Positions 10,336 to 22,644 of a stretch of DNA of 64,000 bases are shown piece by piece (within the stretch, counting starts at the first letter, position 1; every line of letters starts with the position of its first letter). Below the pieces are notes generated by a model. That model worked only from the letters and a program-made list of their open reading frames with translations, made no database searches and was not told where the DNA came from. This DNA comes from Halichondria panicea (taxonomy: Eukaryota; Porifera; Demospongiae; Suberitida; Halichondriidae): positions 2,185,001 through 2,249,000 of the forward strand of contig NC_087392.1 of the NCBI RefSeq assembly GCF_963675165.1, given 5' to 3'. A program made the translations under genes and the position numbers.

Positions 10336-10804
10336 TAGTCTCATGAATCAGCCGCCGTTCTTTTGGAACCACCGTCTGAGCACTCTTGTCATGAAGTCAT
10401 TTCAAAATGGAATGTTGATTGCTCACAAAACCAATGGAATGTAATTAAATCGTGATCTTACGCCCACACATATTTCCTAATTGTTATACAAATCGCCAAG
10501 CGAAGGCATCTCTCTCTACTTGTGTTTTGCTGTGGTGCTAAATCTGTGCCCAAGGACCCCTGCTTGCCTTGCTTATGCTTCGTAGCAGCTTCTATGTATG
10601 AAGTGTTTACCATGCGTAATGCATGCGTAATGATTATCCAAATGCGTTGAGCAAAGTGCAGTTCTTTGCTGCCTCCAAGTTCATCACCTGACTGGACTTC
10701 TGCAATTTTATTGGTCAAGACGGAATTCCGTCTTGGCACATACAACGATGACAAGAGTGCTCAGACGGTGGTTCCAAAAGAACGGCGGCTGATTCATGAG
10801 ACTA
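10336..10804. mobile_element. 469-bp MITE, 57-bp perfect TIRs, 9-bp TSD (Mutator-like)
   Basis: The terminal inverted repeats at 10336-10392 and 10748-10804 are identical over 57 bases (start TAGTCTCATGAATCAGCCGC). The direct repeat TGCTCCAGG flanks it at 10327-10335 and 10805-10813. The uninterrupted target can be seen in the intact PITRM1 exon 3 at about 19550-19558. Long perfect TIRs and a 9-bp duplication are hallmarks of Mutator-like elements. No transposase is encoded. The perfect TIRs suggest recent activity. Confidence 0.9.
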
Positions 10805-11370
10805 TGCTCCAGGATGTAAGCCACCCCAGTACTGTCCACAGGCGTAGTCCGGAAACCAACACTGCAGTCGACAACAAGTGGTTCCCAAAATCTCCACACA
10901 TAAATTAATTATTAGCTTACACGAAGGTGTTGTTGGCGTCTTTCCGTGCAATGTGGTGTTTGGTATTGGTTGTCACGAAACTGTGCAGCCGTAGCATCAA
11001 ACTCAGGAAGAGGGAACACACCTTCTACGGTGTAACCATGGAGACGATCCCCTACCATCAGTTTTCTGTGGGGGTTTAAAAATACCTTACGTCATACTAC
11101 CGACAATATTTTCTATTTAGCCATGATTGAGCCAGCGTTTCAGTAGTTCGTATCTAAGGGACTGGATCGATTCAAGGTCTTGGCCCTAGCCTTTGAACCA
11201 GACAATCTTGATAGTTGTACAATATAGATCTATACGTAATAAAATAGAAGTGAGGGACTTTTCACAGCTAACAGCAGTTTTGTGCCCACTATTATTAGAG
11301 CACTGGATACTATAAGATGATAGAATCACTTACTTCCACTGGTATCCACTCTGCAGGGCAGCCATGACAA

Positions 11371-12212
11371 GACAATAGTATACAATAGTATAGTATACGT
11401 ATGCTCTACCAAAGAAGAGACCGGTCTAGCTCCTCCTGTAAGTTAGTACAGATGAAAAGTATACTATTGTAGTACATGCTCCTCAAAATCATACCTTAGC
11501 TAGATCTAGCATAAACTCAAAATCAATGCCTAACACATTTGAAAATTTTGTATATCTCAGAACCTACTACACTTACACTTCCTTGGAGCTACAGTTTATG
11601 TTGAAGAAGTAGATACTTGCACAGATCTTAAAATGCACACATTATTCTAGCAGTCATTTTGGAATGATGATGTTCACAGGTGGTGGTCCAATGGAAGCAC
11701 CAATAGTTGAACTTTCAGCAGTACCTGCACTCAAATAGCACATTTAGTTTCCAACCACATTTAGTTTTGAAGATATTCACAAAAACATAAAAAATCTAAA
11801 GTTGATCTACTCTCTTTGTTGCACCGTGTTTTTTCAAAGCGCAACTCTACCTTTTATTTCTAATTTTGGCGGTAGTCACCTCCCATACACAATCACAACA
11901 CTGGGGGAATATGTATGCTACAACTACCATGCACTGAAAGCGTCTAACCACTGGGAACATTAATAAGTACCAAGCTGTTACACCACTTTAGCCTCGTGTA
12001 CACACACCAATCACTCTACCCTGCTGCGCATTGCGCGCACGAGATAATTGCTGTGTGTATAAATGAAATAAGTTATTATAGTACACTCAACTCTTGTAGC
12101 TTTCTCAATGGATCTGTCTATTAGGGTCATTCCTAGAAATACTATAAACTCCCAATAGTTTTTACCAACATTGACTTCACACTTAGAGAACCACATAATT
12201 TTATGGCACTGG
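11371..12212. other. No gene seen between the copy B block and the PITRM1 3' end
   Basis: AT-rich sequence with no supported frame or strong repeat. It will contain the PITRM1 3' UTR at its right side on the minus strand. Confidence 0.5.
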
Positions 12213-15200
12213 CTATAAATCAAATACTTTAGTAGTCCAGTCATCCGATAGTTTGTTATTCTTGGGTCCTATAACGGCACAGCTGAGGGTGGGGTAGTCG
12301 ATCAGATACCTGGGGGAGGGGGGTCATTCGGGTCAACAATATAATTATAGCACTGTGACTCACTTTTGAGCGACAGACTGTAGTTCGTCTCGACCCACAG
12401 TGAACAGCTGATCTCTGTATGCCTGTCTCATCTCGTCAGTGACCCCTGTTAGGAATGCTCCCCTCCCCTTGGCACCTGGTGATACAGGAGAGTCAATCTA
12501 CCGAGGGGGGAGGGGGGGTAAGAAACTATAGCAGCTAGGTTAGGTTTTTCAACGTACACTGTACCTTAGAGAATACTGTTAACAGAGCTTCAGTGATGTC
12601 TTGGTCGGTGAACTCTCCCCTTGCCCCCCAAACAGCTGCCTTGTGGAACGTCTCCAGCGTAGACAGGCAGTGAGGGTCCCTGAGCAAATAGAAAGATTAA
12701 CTAACAAATTTGCTGCCTTTACAATAGGTATGTGTAGTGTTTTACTTTATGTATACATAAAGTAAAACACTACAATGTATACATACATTGTACCTGTAAG
12801 ACATAAAGGAGAAGACTCCACCCTGATGTACAGCACCGCTGCCATACGCTCCACCCTTCTCTCTGTACGAGAACAGATATTAGAGGATTAACACATCACT
12901 GAGAGAGTTCACCTTATTTCCCTGTGCAGGAACTTGGAACTGAGGAGCTTTGCCAGTACGGTCAGTCTGTGGATGTTATACAATAGAGTCAGCTATATAG
13001 TCTAATACAAGCTGTAAGGTGGACAACCTTGGAGAGTCTGGGTGTGTGTACGGCACCGCAGGAACAGCTGCTCCAACGTAGTGAACAGGGAAGGGCAACT
13101 GATAATACATCTTAGTCGATACTCTCTCGAAATCACTCTCCTACAGTACATAGAGTAACTATAGTTAGTTACTTAGGGACATATAAAAGGTCACCTCGGA
13201 GGGGCCTGGGTTGTCAGTTCTTGATCCAGGTAGTGTGTCCACCCACCCATTCATAGCCGTCATCACGTTGTCATAATTACCAGAATTGGTATTAAGCGCA
13301 CACCTACAGTGCAACCACAGTCACCCCCCTCTCCACATACACTCAGTTAGAGGACGCCCTCACCTGAGACTCCCACTGTCGAGTAGCTCGGCTGCAATGA
13401 GGGCCATGTTATGCAACACATCAGTGAGGTCGTCTTTACTGGCCAGATCTTTCAGAAACTCCACCTGAGCAGGAGGACATTGAATGGTTGACAGTTTAGG
13501 AGATACAAAAACAACGTATAATTATACTATGCATAAATTATACTATTGACTCTCTTAGCAAAAAAGAGGAACACATACACAGGTCATAATAATTATAGGA
13601 ACGTGGTCAGTAAACACTTACGACGTACAGTGTGTATTTTGCCCCACTCACCTGAGTCATCCCAGAGAAGAGCTCGCCGAGCTGACAGCTTGGGAAGAGA
13701 CCACTAGCAGCTGCTGTCATGGCGTAACTGTGTCCAGAGGAGGCCACATTACTAGCCAGACTAGAGGCAGACATCTTGACCAGTGTGCTCAGTCGCTCCA
13801 CGTCAGATAGATTGGGTCTAGGGGACGGGAGGGGGGGTAGAATCTGAATTTTCGTAGCTAATCCTATTCACTTAGGCTCTTCTCTGAGATTGCATCAATA
13901 AGATCCTACCAGCTCATACGTAGCTATGGTAACGACTACACATACCCCCTCACTTTGTGAACACATCCTCCCATAGTGAGAGCATGTGTGGTAGGTGTCT
14001 GTTGAGGCAGTGGGAGGAGAACACCACACCCTGATGGTAACAGAGGGGGGTGGTGTGATGAGCCGAGACATGAGGGAACATGGACAGCCCTCCCGAGTAC
14101 AGATCACACTGGAGAGTGAAGTCACGGTAGTCAAGGTCGCCAGCACCCATACTGGAGGAAGAAAACGTTGACATGAAGATAATAGAAACACATGTAATGT
14201 GTAATAATCACACATGTAATAATCACAAAATTTGGATGCTCAATGTACACTACATGACATGACATAATAGTGAATTATTGGACAACATGATTCTGCAGTA
14301 AGGCTACTGATCATGACGTACGTGGTCAAGTATAATTTATTTCTAACACAAAGAGAAACATCTCCTTACTTTGTGACGACGCTGGCAAAAAGAGGTACGT
14401 AGATCTTGAGGTGGTCAGGCACCATACTGAGGTTAGAGGTGGCTCGGAAGTAAGTGAGTCCGTTGGTGGGCTGTTCCGTGTACTGCACGGGGATTCCCCC
14501 TGAGTGCAGGTGGTCCAACTCTGTGGGGGGTATCACTTTGTCCACATCTGCATGTGTGTACAAGAGAGAAGTGTGTAACTACTTGATATATTCCTGGACA
14601 CGGATTGCTCTGATACAGTAGAGACACAGCAAAACCACATGTATGCGAATATTTTTAGCCTAGTACATGTACGTCTTACATCCAGTATAAACTGGGTGAC
14701 CCGATAGGACCTATAATTATACTGTATATTTGTCATACACATACATGCACACACACCTGAAATGACAACAGTTGGCAGACAGTCGGCACTTTCGTTGCTG
14801 TTCTGCTCCTCTAGTAGCTCCACCCCCTTCCTGTACACCTCCTCTCGGTCAGCCTTGGAGAGGGCGGTCACCATAGAAACCAACTTCTGCCGTTCCTCTG
14901 CCGCCAGCTGCTCCTCATACTCAGCCTGCGTAGGGAAGTGCAAAGGTTATTACAGTTGAACCATGTGTACTAACGTACTTGTGGGGACATGATCAATGTG
15001 AGGCGATGGTTGTTGTTGAGATAGTGTTGTTTGATCTTCTCCTGCAAGTAGCCCTCTGTCTTCAAGTTCTCCTGTAGAGGGCAGCAGACAGTGAGGGTTA
15101 TTGTTAAATAGTGGGTTGTTAATTAGTGGGGATACCTTAAACCTCTCAACGTGTTCATTGATCCTGGTCATACTTATTGGATCACCTCCGTGTATCCATG

Positions 15201-18200
15201 GTGACATCACAGACTGTAGCAACAACACATACTCCATGAGAATATACATATGCACACCTCAGTCCTGGCCCTCCACCCACATCCACACACACACACACAC
15301 ACTCACAGTGATGAGTCCAAGACCAAAGCTACTGCTCTGGTGTTTGACACTCAGCTCTACCTGATGTAGCACTGACCTCACTCTGTCCTCATGGAAACCC
15401 TCTCTGTACAAACCAAGGTAACAGAGTCCACCATTATTAGTGGGTGTGCTTACGTGGCTACTGTCTCGAGGGTCTTCATCACAATTTCCTCCACTCGATC
15501 AGCGTCCTCTCTCCGTATCCCTTGGAGACCAACAGAGAACACAGTGTCCAGAGTACTGTTGTCATAGCTGTACAGTATTAATATTGATAAGAATCAACCA
15601 TACATGTACATGCTACAAATTGGTATTTTCAATCTTTCTAATCTCAATTCAACACACAAATAAAGATGGTTATTTTTGTCTAGAGATTTACCTAGACCCT
15701 TGAGGCTTCCTATATAATTACGCCTAATTAGAAGCCATTCCTTAGTCTCGCGAGCAGATGTTGGGGGGGGGGAGGGAACGTTTGGTCACTATTGCAGTGA
15801 TTCCGATGAAGTCACGTGCAAGTATTCGTTAATTAACCAAAGTCACATGTAAAAAGTCACATGTAAACAAATTTCATTCGCAGTTAGCTAGCTCTTGCTT
15901 GGGTCTGAGCTCTTTGTAACCAAGTTCCTTCGCAGCCAGGTATGGTGTAACACTAAATTATTTTATAGAGTCAATATTATCCTTTTTTTCACGTTCATTT
16001 TATGCTATAATTGGCAAATTATGGGGTGTTACCGCCCACTAAACACGTAGTCAAATCTGATTACTACCAACATATTCGGCTAGAGTTGCTGCAATAGTGA
16101 CCAGACGGACGGTCCCTCTAGGAAAAGTCGTGCTCATGCGACTAGCCATTCCTATAAGCCCATGCAAGAAGAGCAGTACTAAGACAACCACACACTTACC
16201 CTGTACTTGGGGAGTAGTCAGAGCCGATGTTGGTGTCCAGTAGAGCCTGATAGAAAGGGGAGGTGGGTCCATCCACAAGCAGCTGGCCCAGGATGGACAG
16301 AACTAATGACTCGTAGGGATCTGTGTTCCTATGGTAATACAGTGAGGAGTGTGTGTGTGTGTGTGTGTGTAGGAGGAGGGGGGCTTACGAAGCTTGTAAA
16401 AATGACACTGCTACAGTGGTTTGCTTCTCCGGATCGGTTGCCATGGGATCAGGAGCACAAGATATCTGATTAGTCCTCTGGGAAAGTAATCATTATCTAA
16501 TTTATAATAGGCAGACAGAAAGGGTAAAATGCACACAGAAACACATATTTTACAAGTACATGTACACATCTAAGTCAAATGTAGATAGCGTAAACAGATA
16601 CTTTATCTCACAGGTTGTGTCCATCTCTGCTCGAGGGGCACCTCCACACTCTGTGATCCCAGCTCAAAGCCAGTCAAGGCCTTCTCGTTAATAAACTGGA
16701 GATGATCTCCCAGGGGCATGTCTCCATATGTGAAGAAGCGGGCATTGGTGGGATGGTAGTGAGAGGAGTGGAACTGCCTCAGGGACTCCCACTGCACGCG
16801 TACACTTTGGCCAGAGATTATTATGATTCAGCTAACTCACTGTGAGGTCAAGGATGTCGTTGGGCCAGCCTCCGCTGACGTGGGAGTAGGTGTGGCCTGG
16901 GAGGATCTTGTTCTGAAGGGCTTGCACAAACACACTTTCCGGGGAAGCCTGTAGAGAGAGAGAAAGGGAGGGGGGAGGTAATTGTACCGCTGTGAATAAT
17001 CATTCCAGGCCTACTAGTGTGAGGGAGGACCTGGCAAAAACAATACGCACCAGCACACAAATACGGAAACTAAATACTACCACTTGAGAATTCATGCCGG
17101 GTAGAAACCGAGCTACAATGGCTATTGTACACTCTAACCACCATACTCGGTATCACAACTCTTTTATTGCCTAACACAAAGGGAAAGTTGTGTAGGGGGA
17201 AATATATACTATACCCTGGGATAGGTAGCAACGCGGTGACCCGAGGTAATAGCCACAAGACAGCCTATAAAAGCAGTATCAAAATCATCGAATTATTGGA
17301 AGAAAAGTTTGAATCAAAGAAGACAAATGAAATTTGCTGTTTCTCTCCTGCTGTCACTCTGTGTGAGTGGGGCCCTGTCCGCTGGTCCCTTCACTGCCAC
17401 CATCACCAACAAGCCAGTTTTCAAGCTGGGAGAGAAGGCCATATTGTAGAGGTAACTCTCATTAACAACCATCCAGTAGACTACTTTATCCTCAAAAGAT
17501 TCACACCACTCGAGGGACTAAGGGCTAACATCTTCACCGTGGCAACAAACAAAGGCTCTGTACTATCTCATTGACTGCAACTCTATCCAATGCCTATACG
17601 GCTTCTACGAGGCTGGCACCTATCTTGTCAAGCTGAGCACAACTCTTACATTTGCTAGCTCTCTGGATGTGGCCCCAGTAACACAGCTGCTTGCATCCAA
17701 GACCAATCATCTCATGCTAACTGTCAGTGACAAGCAGCCACATCTAACAATCGGGGAGACCCATCGTAGGAAAGATGTGCAACAGAAAATAGTCGATTTT
17801 TCAGTATTCAATACAAAGGCAATGAAAAACCCAAAATTTGGGGTAATTGGACCGAAAGATGCTACAAACGTGTACACCAAGGCCTTCCAGGTAATGCTGA
17901 AAGCCATCGATTTGGCAGTGTTCAACACAAATAGATATACTACTTGGTTCGGTAAGATTAATTACTCGGGTGATGTTAAATCTGTGCTTCAGGATTGTAC
18001 AAACGATATGCAAGTGTACTCTTTCACTCTTTACAATGGCTTGAGTATCCAAAGCGAATGCGAGCGTAACGACGATGCATACACAACTCATGGAGCAATC
18101 TACATTGTACTTTGTAGCGTCTACTATACATCAGATTTTGAGGACAAATATGAGACAATCGTACACGAAATGACACATGCATCAGCCAGGACCGAAGACT

Positions 18201-20145
18201 ATCAATATGGTAGGATGAATTGCAGGTATTTGGCCATCGATGATCCAGCAAGAGCTGTTAACAATGCTGACAACTATGGATACTTTACTGACAATCTGTG
18301 AACACATGCAGTGAATCAATTATAAAAATCCCTCAATTGTCAATTATAATTAGTAGATGTAGTGTGGGAGTCTACACGAACTGAATTTAGCTATTAATTA
18401 TAGAGTGTGTGCTGGGGTGTGCAGTACGTGTATTAATATATACTTACAAACACTCCTTTCATTTCGTTGAAAACCACACCCTTGAAGATGATAGGTGTGG
18501 TTGGGTCTTGCGGGTTCTCATGCTCCAGTCTCCACCCCTCCTGCCTGAGCAGTGGGAGGGGGACAATAACATGGTCAACTGGAAATAAGGCACTTATGTA
18601 CAGTATTCATGTAACATTAGGATTATTACGATTGGCATAGCGTTTGTATATGCATCGGTGTGCATGCGCAAGCGAGGTATACAGTAATGTGTTGGTCTGT
18701 GTGTGTGTGTCTAGTCTGTGTAGACTGCTACAGCTGCTCAAGGAAGAATGAAGTGCAAGAAAGAGTTTTTATAGGCTTCTAGTAACGTTTTTTCTTCTTA
18801 ATTCGTGGATTTACAAAGTAATGCTTCGTTCTCAAGTTATGCCTAGTTTTGCTTACTTAGAATGCCATTACAGCCTTTTCAAAAGAATGTGTAGCAAATG
18901 TTGTCCATGGAGTGGACAACTACTCTACTAGTAGTTAGCTCTGCACTAATAATAGCAATTGGTAGCTAGCTGCAAGAGAGCTGCAAGGCTCTACTGATGC
19001 AGCCATTAGTCTTAGAAATTGTATATACTTGTACTTTTGACATCCTTTTTACTTGGTTGATCGTATCCCGCTCTTTGAGTTTCCCTGCATGCAGCAAAAT
19101 TAATGCAAATAAAATATGCCATCATGTGTGTTAATAGCTAGTACTTTATGTTATGTAGCTTTGACATCCACCGAGGCATCAGCACCTGCGGTGCTTTCAT
19201 TTTATGCGTTATATTAGTCATAATTAAATGTACAGGCCATAAGAGATATCAGAACATTGTTACTAATTTACTAGCTGCACCTGAAATCATTCTCTCTGAG
19301 TCTGGGGTAGAAGACACAGTCCAGGTACACAGAGAGGAGGTTGTTGAAGTCTTTGCTATTCTGAGAGCTAAACGGGTACATTGTCCAGTCACTGGCTGCC
19401 AAAGAGAGTGAGCAGTGAGAGCGTGTTATAACTATATGGGGGGTGCCTCTCACCAGTGAAGGCATTCATGAAACTGGTCAAAGATCGCGTGAGCATCTTG
19501 AAGAAGGGATCTCGAATCGGGAATTGTCTTGACCCACACAGGGTAGTGTGCTCCAGGATATGAGCCACCCCAGTACTGTCCATGGGCGTGGTCCGGAAAC
19601 CAACACTGTAGTTGACAATAAGCGGTTCACAAAATCTCCACACATATATTATTAGCTTACCCGAAAGTGTTATTGGTGTCTTTCCGTGCAATGTGGAGGT
19701 GTTTGGCTTTGGTTTTGTCATGAGTTAACTGTGCAGCCGTAGCATCAAACTCAGGAAGAGGGGATACACCTTCTACGGTGTAACCATGGAGATGATCCCC
19801 TACCGTCAGTTTTTCTGTGAGGGTTTAATACCTTACGTCATATTACCAACAATATTCCTATTTAGCCATGATTTAGCCAACGTTTCAGTAGTTCGTACCA
19901 ATACTCTCTAAGGGACTGGATCGATTCAAGGTCTTGGCTGACTTGTGAAGCTCCCTAGCACTTGTACCGGATCTTGATAGTCAATATACATAAAATAGAA
20001 GTTAGGGACTTTTCACAACTACCAGCAGTTTTGTGCCTACTGTTATTAGAGCACTGGATACTAAAATGATACCGATCACTTACTTCCACCTGTATCCACT
20101 TTGCAGGGCAGCCAAGGAGCCTTTGTATCCTCTCAACTGCAACAT
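12213..20145 (-). CDS. PITRM1: Mitochondrial presequence protease (PITRM1/PreP), 25 exons
   Basis: M16C pitrilysin-type zinc protease that degrades cleaved targeting presequences and other short peptides in the mitochondrial matrix. Exons from the start: 20084-20145, 19661-19814, 19454-19605 (HILEH, the inverted HxxEH zinc site), 19281-19395, 18448-18544 (NEMKG, third ligand), 16841-16948, 16612-16791, 16389-16477, 16200-16328, 15454-15567, 15307-15403, 15136-15213, 14979-15071, 14757-14925, 14370-14547, 13954-14151, 13652-13817, 13364-13464, 13195-13303, 13028-13140, 12913-12966, 12794-12862, 12565-12679, 12364-12497, 12213-12309. The total is about 990 codons, close to the animal enzyme. 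ATG 20145 opens a basic amphipathic leader ([20 protein letters not shown]) fitting mitochondrial import. [11 protein letters not shown] near the C-terminus matches the conserved C-domain motif. Intron 5 holds an antisense M35 pseudogene. Exon edges are hand-called and may be off by a base. Confidence 0.93.
12734..12773. repeat. 40-bp perfect palindrome in a PITRM1 intron
   Basis: Starts GTAGTGTTTTACTTTATGTA and is its own reverse complement, centred at 12753/12754. It lies between exons 22 and 23. It may be the remnant of a foldback element; no function is seen. Confidence 0.8.
16347..16372. repeat. (GT)n microsatellite
   Basis: A GT tract within the intron between PITRM1 exons 8 and 9. Confidence 0.8.
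17327..18301 (+). pseudogene. M35 metallopeptidase copy C, in antisense inside PITRM1 intron 5
   Basis: It has the TATA box (17266-17272) and start codon. The signal peptide is intact, but near 17437 two net extra bases shift the frame to an early stop. About 80 bp are deleted after the codons for GSVL (17565). Two more bases are inserted near 17595, and a further deletion removes the TWTDVM segment (about 17845). The catalytic half is still open and well preserved: [19 protein letters not shown] near 18150-18210, stop at 18299-18301. It could be translated only from an internal Met without a signal peptide, so it is probably dead. Confidence 0.85.
18650..19205 (+). repeat. Dispersed hairpin-ended repeat in PITRM1 intron 4
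   Basis: Starts GCATCGGTGTGCATGCGCAA, has a GT tract at about 18700, and ends CACCGAGGCATCAGCACC then TTTCATTT. It is the parental copy of those at 4724 and 9360. Confidence 0.85.
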
Positions 20146-20380
20146 CTCTGCAGTATTTTGTCCACGTGGGTGACTCTTGTGACTACGCCCCCCTTGTGGG
20201 TGGCTTAGGTGGCTTAGACACGCCCCTTTTCCCGGTGAGGGGCGTGGTAACATCTCTGCTGCGTGTGCATTTATTATTTGAAACCCATCACTTGCCAAGC
20301 TCAAGATCACTAGCACTTGCACTGCACTGCACTGTGTCGAAGAGATCAGCTTTCTGACGACTGACGTTACCTTGTATGCT
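20146..20380. promoter_or_regulatory. Divergent promoter region of PITRM1 and CEP57
   Basis: The two start codons are only 235 bp apart and point away from each other. The interval is more GC-rich than its surroundings. It contains an E-box type CCACGTGG (about 20162) and two GC-box like sites (CACGCCCC at about 20219 and GGGGCGTGG at about 20239). A TATA box is not obvious. Head-to-head sharing is inferred from position only. Confidence 0.6.
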
Positions 20381-22459
20381 ATGGATGAAGGAGACACTAC
20401 GTCCAACATATCCAGCCTGGCAGGTGTCCCTCCCTACCTGAACAACCAGTACTCACCCCTCACGGAGGTGTTTCAGGCACATACAACCACCCTCCCCTCA
20501 AAACACACTCCAGAGAGCAATAGCGATGGTAACTAGGTCATCCTCAAGTAATTATATATTCACCACCACCCCTCTGTAGCTGTGATAAGGTCACTGAAGG
20601 CTCTCCAAGAGAAAATAAGGAGCTTAGAAGTTGAGAGGGTGGCCGCTGGAGACAGGTTCAAAGTTCTCTCTCAAGGCACAAATACAACTCCCTTGCCCAC
20701 CACCAGAACTCCTACAAGTACCGTAGGCATGGTAACGGACAGGGGGCCGAGTGTAGGGGCTTCCCCTCTCCTCACTAACACCACCCCTCACTCTGGTGAG
20801 TATGGACATTATAAGATGCTGCTAGTCATGGTTCTTTACAGGGCTTAAGTTTCGTTTGGATTCTTTGGACGAGAGATTGTCACAGCAGGCTCAAGAATTG
20901 GACGCTATGCAGATGAAGCTGAGATTGTCAAACACCCACACACCCCCACACACACTTCACACACCATCATCACCAAGGCCAGCTCACATGATGGTAGGTC
21001 ATGGTGCTACTGAACGGCCATTCTCTGACTGTTATGAGTATACCACACAGAGTGACTGCCAATGTTTAGCTTCTGAGCAGAAACTAAGGTCCCTAGAACA
21101 AGGAGTCCATCGTTTGAAAGAGGCACAGAACAAAACAAAGGTATCAAATTGGTTTCATGTCCTTGAAGTAGCCACGATACTGATTGCTGTGTTTTTGGCT
21201 GTAGGAAAGAGTGGAGGAACTGGAGACGTGTGTCAAGAGCAGTCCAAGGAGAGGGTGTGTGTCACATGACTTGGTTGGTGGCGGCAATCCACCTCAAGCA
21301 AAAAAGAGGACGAAACCCAAGCCAAAGAAAGGAAAAGTGAATGCAATATAGCTACGTGTCTCTGCACATTCGTTGTGCTTACTTAAGAATACAGTATCTA
21401 GTTATTCTGTTTTGTTTTTCACCCTCAGACTGTCACCTGTCAACGAGTTCAGAGTGCACCCACATGCAGTGATAATGGACTGGCCGTGGAGTGTCTCCCT
21501 CGGCCCACCCCTGGGGTACACTACAGACTGAACATGGGACACCTGCCCTTCATTCTGGGATCAGTGAGTCTTCACCCAGCTCTGTGTGGACTATAAATAT
21601 AGAGCTACAAAAACACCCCCTACATATTTAACTTACAATTTGACCCCCTAAGTATAATTATGTTCCCATATAAATTATAACCCCTCCCCTCCTCCAGAGC
21701 ACAGCCCCCTCCCACTCGGTGTGTGCCAACTACCAGCAAGTGCTGTCACTGATGAAGTCCCACAACCACCTGCTATGTGGAGCAGCCTCCCTCAGAGGCA
21801 AGAGGGGGACAGGCCAAGGCCGAAGGAAGAGCAAAGGAATCTCAGTGACAGAGCTGGAGGCTCTGTTGGAGGGGCTAGAGGAAGAGTATGGAGCACTTAC
21901 ATTGTAAGAACAGTATCTGTGGCTGTGCATGGCCATTTGTGTGTGCGTGCTGTTGTAAGGTCATGGGGGGTGGGGAGAACTCTCCCTCAGCAAAGCATTC
22001 ATTCCACTATACAAAGCTTGTCAGTAATTGAACTTCAGTACCTGAGATGTGATCTCAGAAAATGCAATTCTGTTAATAATAAGGTGTTAGGCTGGCTTAT
22101 ACATACATGTACGTATTTGTACATCTATTCTACAACACACATGTACACCCAATTTCTCTTTGCATACACACAGTGAACACCAAGCGCTGACTCGGCATCT
22201 GCAAGACGACACGATAACCCAGAAGCCGAGAATGAGAGCCAGTCTGGAACTGCAACTCACACATTCGGAGGAGCAACTCCAGTCAAAGTCAGAGCAGATA
22301 AGAATTGTCTCTAAGCAACTGTCGGCTGGTGCGTGTGTCAAAAGTGAGGAGACCGTTGCTCTGCGAGAGGAGGCAACTTCTCAGACACAGCTGTGTTTCT
22401 TAAAGAAGATGAAAGCATTACAGAGCACTTTACAAAGAGACGATTTAAACTGGAAATAG
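20381..22459 (+). CDS. CEP57: Centrosomal protein of 57 kDa (CEP57 / translokin family), 7 exons
   Basis: Exons: 20381-20528, 20580-20795, 20842-21140, 21205-21336, 21429-21563, 21698-21903, 22174-22459, giving 474 codons including the stop, close to the family length of about 500. The N-terminal half contains RSLKALQEKIRSLEVERVAA, matching the start of the CEP57 coiled-coil, centrosome-localising domain, followed by further heptads. The C-terminal half contains HYRLNMGHLPFILG and STAPSHSVCANYQQVLSLMK, matching the microtubule-binding domain, after a lysine-rich stretch (KKRTKPKPKKGK). Known role: pericentriolar scaffold for centriole duplication, and microtubule attachment. ATG 20381 is the first in-frame Met. 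An AATAAA signal lies at 22561. It is divergent from PITRM1 and tail-to-tail with GALC. The central coiled coil is interrupted by Thr/Pro-rich inserts and seems shorter than in vertebrates. Confidence 0.85.
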
Positions 22460-22644
22460 ATTGTTTACCTTGTACTTGTAATTATTTTTATTATAATGCT
22501 GATGACCACAACATTACAAGCTGTTTTTACATGTCATTTGTATAAAATTATAAAAAGACAAATAAAATAAACAACATACAATACAATTGTAATCATGTAG
22601 TTCGAGGGTACATTATTAAACTATCTACATAGCTAGGCAGTCAG

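Larger units (their letters stand above)
9160..11370 (-). pseudogene. Duplicated PITRM1 exons 5 to 1, copy B (broken)
   Basis: Exon 5 (9160-9256) is intact. Exon 4 (about 10035-10190) has an internal tandem duplication of about 50 bp and frame damage. Exon 3, with the HxxEH active site read as YILEH, is split by a 469-bp MITE (10336-10804). Exon 2 (about 10920-11080) and the 3' end of exon 1 (about 11340-11370) follow. Exons 6-25 are missing, so no enzyme can be made. The block mirrors 18448-20110 of the intact gene. Confidence 0.85.

Noticed and set aside
10666..10908. Open frames across the duplicated exon 3
   Set aside because: They run through a MITE and its TIR and do not match the exon frame.
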